Both the position numbers and the translations under genes were made by a program. This document shows, one piece after another, positions 35,001 to 45,924 of a DNA stretch of 64,000 bases (the first letter of the stretch is position 1; each line of letters begins with the position of its first letter). Origin of the DNA: Corynespora cassiicola (lineage: Eukaryota; Ascomycota; Dothideomycetes; Pleosporales; Corynesporascaceae); contig JAEUWY010000001.1 of assembly GCA_022059125.1 (NCBI GenBank), positions 4,030,001-4,094,000 on the forward strand. The letters run 5' to 3'. Below the pieces are notes generated by a model that did no database searches, was not told the DNA's origin, and saw only the letters and a program-made list of their open reading frames with translations.

Positions 35001-35707
35001 CTTGCGAGCCACCCAGCCCAGCCACCTCACCCCCACTCTCAGTAACTGTATGTCCTCACCTACGAATGTCTAGCTTCACGTAGATGCCGCGCGCTGCGAT
35101 TCCAATTCACCTTATAATTGACAAGGAATATTTGGCTGACATTTTATTGGCACTCCGGTGAACGTGGCCTGTCTGATTTCGGCATAATCTCTAAGAGGTA
35201 CGTGGTGCTTCTTCATGCTTGTTTGTTAGTCGGCCGCTCTTCTCCGAGAACGGATATGAACTGTCATGGGACATTATTGGTTCAGAGCCTAGTAGATGGT
35301 AGACGGGTGGAGTCGGTACCGTTTGCTGCATGGCTCAACGCACCGACGCTGAACACCTTTACTACGCAGGGAACCAATAATATTATGCATTCGTCCGGCC
35401 ACAATCTAACGCTGCAAAATCACAGACTCAAGAAAGAGAAATCTGGACGGGCTGCGCTGTTCGGGACACCTCGGTGCGCGGGGGTAGCTTTACTCATTTC
35501 ACCGCCTGGCAAAACAGCCTGTATCAGTGACCTGGGTGACCTCCTACTTCTTTTCCAGACCCTCGCTTCTCCGACTTGACCGACCTTTGCCCTCCCCACT
35601 GCGACCTCTGGTGCTTTGCCAAGATCTGCCGCCAGAACAGCCTCAAATTCTCGCCTTCATTCTACACAACTACTTTTCGAAAACCCTTACCTCGTGCGAA
35701 CACATCG
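32021..35707. other. Long gene-poor, GC-rich stretch
   Basis: About 3.7 kb between PRM1 (minus, start side) and the gene at 35708 (plus). It includes the PRM1 promoter, a TG-type microsatellite (separate entry), and many overlapping frames of 70-280 codons with no family resemblance (for example 32508-33353 and 33151-33870 minus, 33788-34159 plus). The segment 33440-35070 has several pyrimidine-rich, splice-like motifs and could be a spliced 5' leader or a non-coding transcript, but I cannot support an exon model. Confidence 0.45.
33021..33087. repeat. Microsatellite, 12-bp unit TGTGTGTGTGTA
   Basis: Four perfect 12-bp units at 33027-33074 flanked by partial TG runs, 67 bp in all. Reading the opposite strand gives His-Thr-Tyr-Thr repeats, which explains an artefactual long frame there. 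Confidence 0.95.
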
Positions 35708-36826
35708 ATGGCCTCACGTGGCAGGCCTACACGTGGCGGCCGCTCCAGCGGTAAGGGCGGAGTTCGAATAAGCGCGCCTTCAGAGCCGTCCTCTGCATCC
35801 TCCGACTCTGGGGATGCGGCCTCTGCCAATGGCGGCTCGAACGGTGACATAGACAACAACGGCCATATTTCGAATCTCTTCAAGCATGACGAAGAGCTCA
35901 GTATATTGCGAGATACCAAGGGCAATGGAAAATTCTCAGGCAATAACTTGTTTGAGGCACTTCAGGGCCTTGAAGTCGAAGATCCCGAAGACTACGAGGA
36001 AGTGGAAGCGCCTAAGAACACCGACCGGTATGATGTTCTCAAGATGCTCGAGCGCAAGGGCATGAGTGAAGCCAAGACTCCTTCGCTCGGTCGCAATGTA
36101 CGTGACAGCCCGGACGACGTCAGCCCACGTACAAAGCCACGAAAGGGTGCTGCGAATTACGGCGGAGCTGTTGGTAATGCTGGAGGAAACTACCGAAGCT
36201 CCCGTACCTGGATGTCTCCAGATGCACAGCGTATGCAAGAGTTTCTCTATATCCGCAATGCCATGCGCCGTCTCTTCAAGCATTCCGACGTCGCTCAGTG
36301 GAAGTACGGAGATTACATCAAGCACCGCGAGGAGATGCTTGCTGCCCAGCGACTCAAGCTGGATCGCGAAGTCAAGGTAAAAGAAGCTGGGCAGGGTGTG
36401 AACGCACCGCTTCTCGACCACAAGGCCAAAACCACGCTTCAAAAATGGCTTCCCGGCCCTCAGAACCTCGACATGCAGGGCAATTTCGGCCGCGTTCTCG
36501 GCGAGAAGACCATCTGGTGCCATGACTGGCAGAATGGGAAGGACGAGATCTCTCCTTGGCCTAGTCAGCTCGAAATGAAATGGGAGGGTGACGATCGTGC
36601 CAAGACCGGTGTTGGTCGTTTCCTCCCTCTGCCTCGTGAAGTTGGGCCTGATGGAATACACTGGGCTCAACTTCAACGCCTTGAGCAGTACCCCATTGAC
36701 GAGGTTGCTCGTATCCCTACCATGGAAGACGTATACCTCCCGGTTGACGAGATCCCCGACGAGCTTCTTCCCGACTTTATTAACAAGGACATCTGGAAAG
36801 CGATCGAGGAGCTCGGTTCAAGCTAA
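35708..36826 (+). CDS. Conserved-looking protein of unknown function
   Basis: One open exon of 372 residues starting MASRGRPTRGGRSSGKGGVR; the frame stays open upstream to 35576, so the start is an estimate. I do not recognise a family. The N-terminal 60 residues are Gly/Ser-rich and basic. An acidic segment follows (LFEALQGLEVEDPEDYEEVE). The C-terminal 170 residues look folded and non-repetitive: WMSPDAQRMQEFLYIRNAMR, LDHKAKTTLQKWLPGPQNLD, IWCHDWQNGKDEISPWPSQL, and DVYLPVDEIPDELLPDFINK near the end. No signal peptide or membrane helix is seen. The composition and codon use are like the recognised genes around it, so it is probably real. Confidence 0.75.
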   Translation: MASRGRPTRGGRSSGKGGVRISAPSEPSSASSDSGDAASANGGSNGDIDNNGHISNLFKHDEELSILRDTKGNGKFSGNNLFEALQGLEVEDPEDYEEVEAPKNTDRYDVLKMLERKGMSEAKTPSLGRNVRDSPDDVSPRTKPRKGAANYGGAVGNAGGNYRSSRTWMSPDAQRMQEFLYIRNAMRRLFKHSDVAQWKYGDYIKHREEMLAAQRLKLDREVKVKEAGQGVNAPLLDHKAKTTLQKWLPGPQNLDMQGNFGRVLGEKTIWCHDWQNGKDEISPWPSQLEMKWEGDDRAKTGVGRFLPLPREVGPDGIHWAQLQRLEQYPIDEVARIPTMEDVYLPVDEIPDELLPDFINKDIWKAIEELGSS

Positions 36827-38112
36827 GGCCATTGATTCTGACGCCAGTCTCACAAACAGCCCAATCACTTCCACCTACACAATCTCCTTGCTCTCTGGAT
36901 TACGTACGCATCGATGTGATTTGGGAATACCCAATCTTTCCTTATATATGCCAACTATGATGCATGATACCACCGGTTTCCCCATCTACGTGTCTTCCCC
37001 AGCAGCTGGGCCTCAGCTCCAATGAGGAACCCATGAACGGGCAGGATCGATCCAGATCTGATCAAATCATGTAAGACAAGCGTAGTGGGAGCGAGGGAAA
37101 GGTGGTATCTAGGCTGTTTGTTGGACTGGTGGCTCACAAGGCATGAACAGTACCCAATTCCCTCTTCTCGGCAAAGGCCTCTGTTATGCACACTGCGACT
37201 ATGCGGCTTTTTTTTATCTCCCCTTCTTTCCCAATCATCTGCGTGTTCTGCGGCAAGCTTTTCGGGTGACAAACGGGCGGTCCGGCCATGGGGTCTTTTT
37301 TCTTTTTCTTCCTCTTCACAGGTCAGCGGATGGAAGGTTCGAATGGTTTTCCTTTTTTCCGATCTCCCATGCCCTTCTCCATGTTCCAAAATACTCCACG
37401 ATATCCGCTTGTGTCCATGCTGCCTTCCTTATTCGCTTCTTCACACTCTACATTGCCGTTTTTCTCCCCTGCACGTTTACGGGTTTCATAGGAAAGGACT
37501 GAATCTTTACCTCACGCTCCCCCCCCCCTCTTCACTACTCCCTAGTCACTGATTCGGGCTGGTCAGCTCGTCTTCGTCCCGATGATCTGCTTGCATATCA
37601 GTCATTAGGGCATGTATCTACTTGGCTAGCTCATATCTGCGAATGGAAATCTTGACACTGTAATTCGTTAAATGGCCTGCCTGTGTGATGAGAAGTATGC
37701 CCAAAGCTAGAAAACTGCATTCCAAGGCGCTAGAATACCCCTCTTCCCGGTGTGCTGCAAGTCAAGTACACTACACCTACTCCCAGCATCAATCCTTTTC
37801 GTCGGACCATGCGACGTCAGCCACACACCAAAACGTCGTCAGCTGCACCCTCTTCGTCAGCTTCGCTAGCTTCCACGTCCAACACGGCCTAGTCCCAACG
37901 CAGTCAGAATCATACCCGTGGACCTCGCATTCCGTCGCTCTACTTGTGGCGGCCCACAAGATGACCGTGCGGGCGCTACCCGAAGCCACCCTCCGGCTCC
38001 CGTATCTCACCATGCTGCTGCCTAGTGTCAACACAGGATCTGGTCTAAATGGACCTTGATCCCGCCCCTCTGTGGTCCTCACCATAGCCCACAGCCTGCT
38101 GCTCTCACAAGC
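36827..38112. other. Intergenic, no supported gene
   Basis: About 1.3 kb upstream of the CYP52 gene. T-rich tracts at 37207-37216 and 37298-37312 and a C run at 37521-37530. Frames at 36955-37389 (minus) and 37085-37552 (plus) are antisense to each other and not recognisable. Confidence 0.5.
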
Positions 38113-39833
38113 ATGGCCTTTCTGTTTCTTTCGAAGCTCGCTATCACCTTGGCGGCGCTATGCATTGCCCGCAGGGTTTATTGGGAAGTAACCACGGGCA
38201 ATCGACGACGCGCTCTCGCCAGAAAACATGGATGCCTCTCGGCCAATTTCAGGCGCGGAATCGACCCATTGCTTGGCCTAGATCAATTCTTGGGCAACAT
38301 CAAGGCCTACCGAGAGCACCGTTTCCTCGAATGGTGGGCACGGAGCTTGAGCGACAGCCCGCACACACAGGTCTTCAAGATCCTCGGCCAGCACGTCTTC
38401 CTCACAGACGACCCAGAGAACATAAAATCAATCCTGGCAACCAAATTCGACAGCTGGGGCTTGGGTCGGGGGCGCATCACTCAGATGTCCGCCTATCTAG
38501 GAAAGGGCATTTTCACGACCGAAGGGGCGGCATGGAAACACTCTCGCGACATGTTGCGCCCTTGCTTTGAGCGCTCACAAGTCGCTGATGTTTCCATGCT
38601 GGAAAAGCATACACAACGTCTGATTGCTATCCTCCCCGAGGATGGCACTACAGTAGACTTGCAGCCGTTATTCCATCAATTGACGCTAGACATCGCCACC
38701 GATTTACTCTTCGGACGAAGCACGGATGCGCTTGCGAAAAGTGGCAAGGACAAAGAGGTTGAGGAGTTTATCGAGGCATTCGAGTATTGCCAAAATCCCT
38801 TCAGAGACAAAGAAAAGTCTAGGTTTGCAGTTCTGGCCATGTTTTTACCAGATCCCAAATTCAAGAAGTGCGCTAGTCTTATCAGAGGTATGTACAATGC
38901 TGTCTGTTCAAAAGCATGGTTGCAAAAAAAAAAAAACCCCCCGCTGCATCTTTTCTTCCTCTCACGGGGTTGCGGTCCTTGCCAGTTATTCGTTCATATC
39001 CCAAGCACGCCGTCGCACCACAATCCTCTTTGATCAGAGTGGCAATAAACACAGATACCGCAAATTTCTTACCCTCTCCAGACTTCACCGACAATATGAT
39101 ATCTCTAGAACTCTCGAATCCAGATTCAAAACTGCCCTCTGAACGCTACATCTTCCTACACAGTCTCATCGCTCAAACCCAAGATCGCGCCATAATCCGG
39201 AGCGAGCTGCTGAATATCCTCCTTGCAGGGCGGGACACAACAGCATCGCTACTTTCTAATCTTATTTGGGAGCTTTCTCGTACTCCACCTCTTGTAACAA
39301 ACCTCCGCCATGAAATTGCTACCCACATTGGCTCTAAGAATGAAGTACCTACTTATGCCCAGCTCAAGGACATGAAATACCTTCGCGCCCTCATCAACGA
39401 AGTCCAACGCATGTACCCCATAGTCCCCTCCAACGAACGCGAAGCTCTTCACGACAATATTCTTCCACGAGGGGGCGGCTCCGACGGCAGTGCGCCTATA
39501 CTTGTGCCCAAGGGCTGCTACGTAGCATTCCACACTTGGTCCCTGCACAGACGTCCCGACATCTACGGCCCTGATGCACATGTTTTCAACCCAGATCGAT
39601 GGCTTAATGAAGAAAACCCACTTCGGCCAGGCTGGGCGTACATCCCCTTCTCTGGAGGGCCGAGAGTGTGTATTGGGCAGAACTTTGCCCTAACCGAGAC
39701 CATGTTCGTTGTGGTGAGGCTATTGCAGTTTTTTGAATTTGAGAGCAGGGACCATGAGCCTTGGAGGGAAAAATTGTCTGTGACGTGTAGTGGGCTTGGA
39801 GGATGCAAGGTTGGTCTGACTCCCAAAGGCTAG
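38113..39833 (+). CDS. Cytochrome P450, CYP52-type
   Basis: CYP52 enzymes hydroxylate n-alkanes or fatty acids at the terminal carbon in the ER. Exons 38113-38887 and 39082-39833 give 508 residues, the usual length. Landmarks are an N-terminal anchor (MAFLFLSKLAITLAALCIA), FKILGQHVFLTDDPENIKSI, the C-helix region GAAWKHSRDMLRPCFERSQV, the I-helix LLAGRDTTASLLSNLIWEL, the K-helix ExxR in INEVQRMYPIVPSNERE, and the heme loop FSGGPRVCIGQNFALTE with the Cys ligand. The 194-nt intron holds a 13-base A run. The acceptor at 39081 gives the family-like LIRDFTDNMISLEL, but one at 38985 is also in frame. Confidence 0.92.
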
Positions 39834-40383
39834 GGGAGATGGGGACAGTGAGAAATGACACAGGCTCAATCGACAGTGATGCTCCCGTTCCGAGACAAGC
39901 AAAGGATGCTATCGAGTTCGCAGGTGGTTCTCGAATTTCTATCTCTTTTGGTGCAGGCTTGAGCATATCTAGGGAAAGTGTTAGTAACACTCGTCTCTCT
40001 TAGGGTTTAATGCCGGCACCTCGTCACTCGGTAATCCCAAATCGCCGCTCTCAATTAGCTAACAACACCGCAAATCATATACGATAGTAGGAGATAAAAG
40101 TTCAACTCTATTTCAGTGCATTCAAGTACTCCACACAAGCAAAGAGATGATAGGGTGTCATTGCCATGTTAGGCCATATCGTGGCACGTTTCAAGGTCAT
40201 CTTAGCCATCCATATACTGCTTAGATGCTAATGCGAACACTGGAGGGAAAAAGAAGAAAAGAAAAGAGAGTAATTTGACAAGGTGCTGGACCTGATGTTG
40301 ATACAGATACAAGAGGGAAGAAAAGGATAAACAAAGAGCAGAAGATTAACCCTCGAACACTATTGCTTCACCGGCGGCCCCCA
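39834..40383. other. Convergent 3' region
   Basis: 550 bp between converging stop codons. AT-rich with A/G runs near 40250-40330. No gene or repeat seen. Confidence 0.5.
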
Positions 40384-41289
40384 TTAGATCATCATATGCT
40401 GCTCCCATTCGGCTATGACATTGTCAGTTAATAGTCGATTGAGAACGGCCTTTTTCTCTTCGACCCTTGCCTTTGTAATGCGACCCTCAATCACCCTGTC
40501 GAACGCAGGTTGCTGGAAACGACCACCCCGTCCACGGCCCGCCGCGCAACCGCCACGCATGTATCCGATTACATGGCGGCGACGAGGCTGCTCCAGATGC
40601 GGCAAGTAGGGCCTAACTCCCCTCTTGAGCTGTTCGATGACTGCCTTGTCTCGATTGTCCCGGGCGACCGCGATACAGAAATACGGCTTCTGATTGATGG
40701 GAAATGCGGCAACCGTGGGCCGAGTTGCTTGTGCACCGCACTGGTCACAAGAAAAGTCTCCAGCGTTAACATTCGGACGGGGTTGCTGATGTTGGAAGCG
40801 CACGCGCTCGAGGACTCGCTTGAACATGGCGCATTGAGCGAGAGCGAGACCGTCACCGCGGGCGGCAATACCATCAACCCAGGCATTGAACCCCTGGGAG
40901 GTGTGACTATGAAGTCGGCGGATCCGAGACTCGAGCTCTTGAGTGTCGGAAGCGTCAAGCGCAGCGTACATACCCAAGCAGTTGGGGGCGCATTCTTCCG
41001 CATCTCGGGGGACGGCGACAGTGTGACCACATTTGAGCTTGTGGATGCGGGACTTGTTACAGTGGCAGGCTCGCGTTTCCATCTGGGTATGATTCGGAAG
41101 AGGCGACCAGGAGGAATAGGGCTGAGGGAGTGTGGTGACACTAAAAAACTGCTTGCGAGACCGCTTCTCCATGATGTGGAAATGCATCTGGGCAGGGGTT
41201 GGAGGCCATTCCCAGGCAGCCTTCGGTACTGTCGGCGGCGGTGGCAAGACGGGGAACTCGAGGGAGGTCATCTTGAATGATGTTGCCAA
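40384..41289 (-). CDS. Unrecognised Cys/His-rich protein with RG-rich segment
   Basis: A single exon of 301 residues; start MATSFKMTSLEF, with a second possible start (MTSLEF) six codons on. I do not recognise the family. The N-terminal part is Pro-rich. The middle has possible metal-binding groups: RACHCNKSRIHKLKCGHTV with EECAPNCLG, and later FSCDQCGAQA. A region near the C-terminus is Arg/Gly-rich (YMRGGCAAGRGRGGRFQQ), as in RNA-binding RGG boxes. The chain ends with a basic helix and WEQHMMI. No signal peptide or membrane helix is seen. An antisense frame of 256 codons covers part of it, but it lacks such features. Confidence 0.65.
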   Translation of the reverse strand: MATSFKMTSLEFPVLPPPPTVPKAAWEWPPTPAQMHFHIMEKRSRKQFFSVTTLPQPYSSWSPLPNHTQMETRACHCNKSRIHKLKCGHTVAVPRDAEECAPNCLGMYAALDASDTQELESRIRRLHSHTSQGFNAWVDGIAARGDGLALAQCAMFKRVLERVRFQHQQPRPNVNAGDFSCDQCGAQATRPTVAAFPINQKPYFCIAVARDNRDKAVIEQLKRGVRPYLPHLEQPRRRHVIGYMRGGCAAGRGRGGRFQQPAFDRVIEGRITKARVEEKKAVLNRLLTDNVIAEWEQHMMI

Positions 41290-41612
41290 TCAAAAAGGTG
41301 AGGTGTCGGCTCTTGGAAGAGATTGCGAGAGAGCGGGGGTCAGAAGAGCTATTTTATATCTGCTTGGAGACTCACCAGAAGCATGGCCTTGGCGGACCGT
41401 TTGCTGACAGGCTCATGGTGTTTCACACATTGACCCAAGTACAAATTCCAGTCGGCTGACCGAAAAAGCATATTGCGATACCCGCGAGGTCAGAATATTG
41501 ACTCGTTGGCACCTAGATCCTACAAACGACTCTATTCTCTATTGGCATCTATGCTCCGAGGCCCGAACATGCCCCTCAAAGATGGTTGAAACATTGTTAG
41601 ATGACAACTCCA
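41290..41612. other. Short intergenic region
   Basis: 323 bp between the start of the Cys/His-rich gene (minus) and the stop of the F-box-like gene (minus). Presumably the promoter of the former. Nothing else seen. Confidence 0.5.
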
Positions 41613-43043
41613 TCAACCTCTGGCAAGCCTAACCGCCTCTTTCAGTCGCATGCCGGGCCTCTGAGTGAAGTCTATGGACTCTCTAATCTTCTTGAACTCA
41701 TTCTCGAACCCCTCCCCGTCAGGATTCAACCCACAGGCTCTCTCCAAGTCCCCGGCTGCAAAGAGGGTTTCACCCAAGGCAGCATGTATAAGACCGCAAA
41801 CGAACCACGTGCTACCTCGCTCAGCATCGGTAAACCACTCCGCCTTATTCGGCGGGATGAGCTCAGTGGGGAGAGATTGAAACCACGGGTTAGATGCGGG
41901 TGAAGGTGAGTCTGTAGCCAAAGACAAGGCACGGGATGCAGCAGTTTCGGCGGCCATTACGTCCGTAGCGACCTCCTTGCGCTTCTCCAATGGTATGTCG
42001 GCGTCGTTGAGCCATCCGCTGGTCGAGGTCGCGCTCTTCTGTTTCTCGAACAGCGCTCTTGCGATTCCAAGCTCGCATCTCCAGCGCAGACGCTGAATCT
42101 CCTTGAGAAGTTCCTCATTCGCCGAGTGTAGCTGCTCAGCTCGGGTCAGGAAACCGTAAGTCATTGCGATGACAGCAGCCTGGCCTTGCTGGTTGGCCAT
42201 GTCCCATTCGCCCTTCTCTCGCGCCTCATTTGCACGGTCCACAATCTTGCCAACGCTCTCTAGCCAGGAATTGGCAGTGAAGGTGGCCTCGAGCATGGAT
42301 GCTTGTAGATTATCGGCATACCCGGGTAAGAGGTTGGCCGGGTCAACGTTGGCCCCACCCATGTTGTTCAAGAGACGGAATAACTCGAGGAGATCGCCTT
42401 GAAGTCGAGAAGTCGCAAAGTCATATGTGTTCATGACATTGATGAAGATCTTGTGGCCTGGTGCCCAAGCGCCACTTGCACGGCTTGCCATGTCCATGAA
42501 GTTTATCAATCGAGGCAGATACTGCGCAGGGAACATGACGATGGCCCTCTTCTGTGCGCTGTTCTTTTCCACCAAGGTGAGCTCCATGGCGTGCTGCTTC
42601 AGCGCGTCCAAGGTGGACGGCTCGGCAGTGCTGAAGAGGACCCCAGAATCCTCGAGCATTGTCTTTGCATGCCGTGCATCGGCACTGAAGACATCAAACT
42701 TTACCCACAGGTTCTTCGAATAGAAGTAGTGTAGGGCCTCCTTGCTAATTTGCTTATTGACGTAGAAGAGCGCCGTATTCACAGGGAAAGGAGATCGAGA
42801 AGCTTTGAACGAGAGGACACCATCCTTCATTGTGTGCGAATACGAAACAGGTGATTCTCCGACGTTCACAAGCTCCGTGTCCAGTGCGTACTTGTAAATG
42901 TTGTTCCGTACAGATGGCGGAAGATCCGTGAGGCCAATGGCTCTTTTGTTCGACGGTTGGGACTCGAGTTTGGTGCCTTCAAGCTTTGCGTTTACCGCTT
43001 CCATGGTGGCTTCCATACTGTCACGTTTCGCGGCTGTAGTCAT
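41613..43043 (-). CDS. F-box-like protein of the LPPxxRNxIY type
   Basis: A single exon of 476 residues starting MTTAAKRDSMEATMEAVNAK. The segment IGLTDLPPSVRNNIYKYALD followed by FPVNTALFYVNKQISKEALH and YFYSKNLWVKF is the pattern of a very large family of dothideomycete proteins with a degenerate F-box at the N-terminus. The C-terminal half is helical and TPR-like (ANEAREKGEWDMANQQGQAA, WFVCGLIHAALGETLFAAGD, LERACGLNPDGEGFENEFKK), which could bind a partner. A role in SCF ubiquitin ligases is often assumed for this family but not shown. An ATG at 43151 would add a non-conserved 36-residue extension. Confidence 0.75.
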   Translation of the reverse strand: MTTAAKRDSMEATMEAVNAKLEGTKLESQPSNKRAIGLTDLPPSVRNNIYKYALDTELVNVGESPVSYSHTMKDGVLSFKASRSPFPVNTALFYVNKQISKEALHYFYSKNLWVKFDVFSADARHAKTMLEDSGVLFSTAEPSTLDALKQHAMELTLVEKNSAQKRAIVMFPAQYLPRLINFMDMASRASGAWAPGHKIFINVMNTYDFATSRLQGDLLELFRLLNNMGGANVDPANLLPGYADNLQASMLEATFTANSWLESVGKIVDRANEAREKGEWDMANQQGQAAVIAMTYGFLTRAEQLHSANEELLKEIQRLRWRCELGIARALFEKQKSATSTSGWLNDADIPLEKRKEVATDVMAAETAASRALSLATDSPSPASNPWFQSLPTELIPPNKAEWFTDAERGSTWFVCGLIHAALGETLFAAGDLERACGLNPDGEGFENEFKKIRESIDFTQRPGMRLKEAVRLARG

Positions 43044-43676
43044 TGCTTGAGCAATACAAGGCAAATGGTGGGTTCTGCACGCGTCAATAATCGTTCGTAG
43101 AATGTCGGGGAAACCGAGACCCAATAGTCGAACCCTGTGCAATTGCAGCATTGGACTCGAATGGATCCGATTCCTTGTAACATTACGTACGGTGGATGAG
43201 ATTTACCGTTCGTCCGCGGAACGTTCGGAGACTTGTCGATGTCGTGGTTACCCCAGGTTCGGCTATCTTGATTCGGTCGGTTCGTGTGCAATGTCAATGC
43301 AAATTGCGCACTAGACCAGCGACGCAGAAAAAGGTAGGCCCAAAACGAAGGCGATTGAAGAAATGTGTCAGGTACGTATACAATCCATTGCGCAAGAGCG
43401 AGGATGGCGGGGTTTTAAAGCTCCCAGGGGCAATCTGTCTGAAGTGCGGGGAGAGCTTGGAAGGTGGAGTAGCTTCATGTGGGGACCGAAGCGGATCCGA
43501 CGCGGATTTCTCAATCAGGCACGAAACCAAACAAGCGATGGGTGACATGCATAAAGGCTAACGTTTTCAGGTAAACAGCTATGTGGATTGTTGGTCCGAC
43601 TCAGCCTCCATCTCGCTCCCGTGATCCAACTCGCCTCAACTCCCGCAGCTCCGAAACCTCCGCAATCTGCCAGACC
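43044..43676. other. Promoter region of the F-box-like gene
   Basis: 633 bp between the F-box-like start (minus) and the stop of mannose-6-phosphate isomerase (minus). Overlapping frames 43196-43561 (plus) and 43294-43548 (minus) have no recognisable content. Confidence 0.5.
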
Positions 43677-45002
43677 TTATTCCACGAAGGCAATGAAGGA
43701 TTGTAGACCCTTTGGAGCATGAAACTCGAGAGAGACACCCTGGCCGATGAAGTAGACGAATCCTTCGCTGACTGTGTGTTCCTTGCCTTCGGCTTTCATA
43801 GTACCCTCCCCTCTGGTCACAACCATGATGCTCGGCCCGCCCAAGGCACCCAAGCGCTCGGTCTCCCCACCCGCAAGCTCCGTTGCAAGCATACTGAATT
43901 CGCTCAACGGAGGCGCATAGAGCTTCGTCTTCCCGCCCTCGCTGCGGTCAAAGGACCTTGGAGGCAACTTGGCCTCATTTGGGTCATGCGGCGTAAAAGT
44001 CAGGACGCTGCAGAATTGTTCGACTGAATCACGGTCCGCCCGAGGGCAGAAGCCAGTGTTGAGAACATTGTTTGACCGTGCCATACACTCAATAATGTCC
44101 CCAGAGAGGTAGGCATGAATGCCATCAGCAGGGATGTATATGCTGTCACCAGCCTTGAGCTGCAAATAATTCATGGTAATCAAGGCAACCACGGTCCCGT
44201 TGTCGCACTTATCGTACTGCTTGGCCAACCGCGGGATCAGGTCGGGAATATAAGCGTCTGCGCCGAAGTCATCGCGCGGGAGCTGCATTAGCGCATCGTT
44301 GGTCTTTGCAATGGCATCATCAGAGGCTTCGAGCATGGCCTTGACAACATGCTTCAGAGACTGATCGTCAAAGTCTGGTTTCTTAACCTTGGGAAGAAAA
44401 GCCTGTAGGGGTGGGAGCTGCAGCAGGCGCTCGATATCCTTGAGAGGCTTGAAGCCGCAGAAAGCCTCGAAATCTCCCAGAGCCAAGGCGATCTCGGGCT
44501 TGTGGTTGGGATCCGTGAACTGGCTCGGATTGCGATTATGCAATTTCGAGGCCAAATCCTTGTTCTACATAAGGATTAATACAAAGAGGTGCACAGGAGT
44601 CTATTCGAGCACTTACCGGGTGAAGCTGGAGCGGAAGCGCCTTGGCAATTGACAGGATCTTGGGGAGATAGGGCAGTTTGGTGTGGTTGAATTTCTGGAT
44701 CACGTTGGTGCCAATAAGCTGTGAAGAATGCTTATCCAAAACGTCCTGAAGGTCTTCGCCGGTTTCGAGCAGGTAAGATGGCAGCTCTGGGTATGTACCC
44801 ATCCACCTAGAACGGATTAGATGTGCATCGTGGAAGGCAGAAAGGGCAGAGTATACATCTCGGCATAAGGGCTCTGCTCATCCAGCTTGAAGTCGGTTCC
44901 TGGGGTTTTCGAGCATAGTGTTGCTGCCCGTGAGTTGGATCCCTGCTTCCCCCAGGGGTACTGGTTACAGCTGCACTTGAGTTGGAGAACTTTCTCGACC
45001 AT
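43677..45002 (-). CDS. PMI40: Mannose-6-phosphate isomerase
   Basis: Zn enzyme converting fructose 6-phosphate and mannose 6-phosphate, the entry to GDP-mannose for wall mannan and glycosylation. Minus-strand exons 45002-44857, 44806-44617 and 44564-43677 join in phase to 407 residues. Type I PMI signatures are VLQLKCSCNQYPWGKQGSNS, YAEMWMGTYPELPS, LPYLPKILSIAKALPLQLHP with metal ligands, DPNHKPEIALALGDFEAFCG, GDSIYIPADGIHAYLSGDII, ECMARSNNVLNTGFCPRADR and the C-terminal cupin. Both introns fall inside the conserved N-terminal metal site region. Divergent from a GT34 mannosyltransferase that uses the pathway's end product. Confidence 0.95.
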
Positions 45003-45924
45003 GGCGGATGATGGTGTTCAAGATGATGGGAAATGGGCTATGGATTGGGACGGAAAGTGAGGTGAGGGGCAGCTCATGGACTGGTGCGGTGAAATAGGTA
45101 GAGAGCATTTTGCATGACCCATATCAACGTCATAGGCAGGTATCCACACTGGCAGGTGGCTTATCGATCGGGATGCAGAGCCGCGACGATGGTGCCTCTG
45201 TGGTGTTTGGCCGTCGTGCCGGAGTCTTCGAGGCGTATGCCATGGCCCATGCCGGATGGCCCACGGTCACGTTGCGCATCGTGCCCCAGGGTGATGGTGG
45301 CCCGGGTACCTAGGTAGACGGCAACGGCGCCGAGCTGATCTCAGGTTGACTGACGCATGTCCGGTAAGCGGCCTAGGCGATAGGGCTGGCGGAATGCCAC
45401 TCTGTCCTACTGTGATCCGCTGGCGTCGGAGTTCAGCACAAGACGATTGGCGGACACGGGGGTCGAGGGGAGAGCAGCTGGGCGGCGCAGCTAGAGGCGG
45501 CGGAAAGGAGGAGGGGCAGGAGAAGAAGAAGAAGAAGAAGAAGAGGAAGAGGAAGAGGAAGAGAAGAAGGGCGCAGGGGCGAGGCGGGCGGCGGAGGCAA
45601 GGGTCCAGGTAGGGGATCTCCCATATCCCATCCATCTGGCCAGAGCAGGGGCGGCAGGGGCGCCAAGCCGTCATCCTCTTGTTAATTTCTGCCGCTTGCG
45701 GACACGAACATTCAACCATTCCTTCTCTCCCAGTCGCTCCTCGTTGCGCCCTACTCCGCCCTGCTCCACGCCTGCAGCATGAATTGGTAGCCCGCTGCCC
45801 AACACCCCACGCCCTCCCCCCGTCGTCCAGCCGCCGTCGCTCGTTTAGCCTCAACACCATCTGGCCTCCCTGGCCTCCCTGGCCTCGTCCTCCGCCGCCG
45901 CCGCCGACCTCAGCGCCAGCCAGC
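45003..45924. promoter_or_regulatory. Divergent region PMI40 / GT34 mannosyltransferase
   Basis: 922 bp between divergent start codons of two mannan-pathway genes. Contains a 54-bp pure purine tract (separate entry) and a C-rich stretch just before the plus-strand start. A minus-strand frame of 227 codons (45267-45950) results from the purine tract (runs of Leu/Phe) and is not a gene. Confidence 0.5.
45518..45571 (+). repeat. Purine tract, (GAA)n/(GAGGAA)n
   Basis: 54 uninterrupted purines: seven or so GAA units followed by AGGAAG-type units. Such mirror-like purine runs can form triplex (H-DNA) and are frequent fungal promoter elements. Confidence 0.9.

Noticed and set aside
40510..41280. 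Plus-strand open frame of 256 codons antisense to the Cys/His-rich gene
   Set aside because: The minus frame has paired Cys/His motifs, a natural start and end and an RG segment; the plus frame shows none of these.
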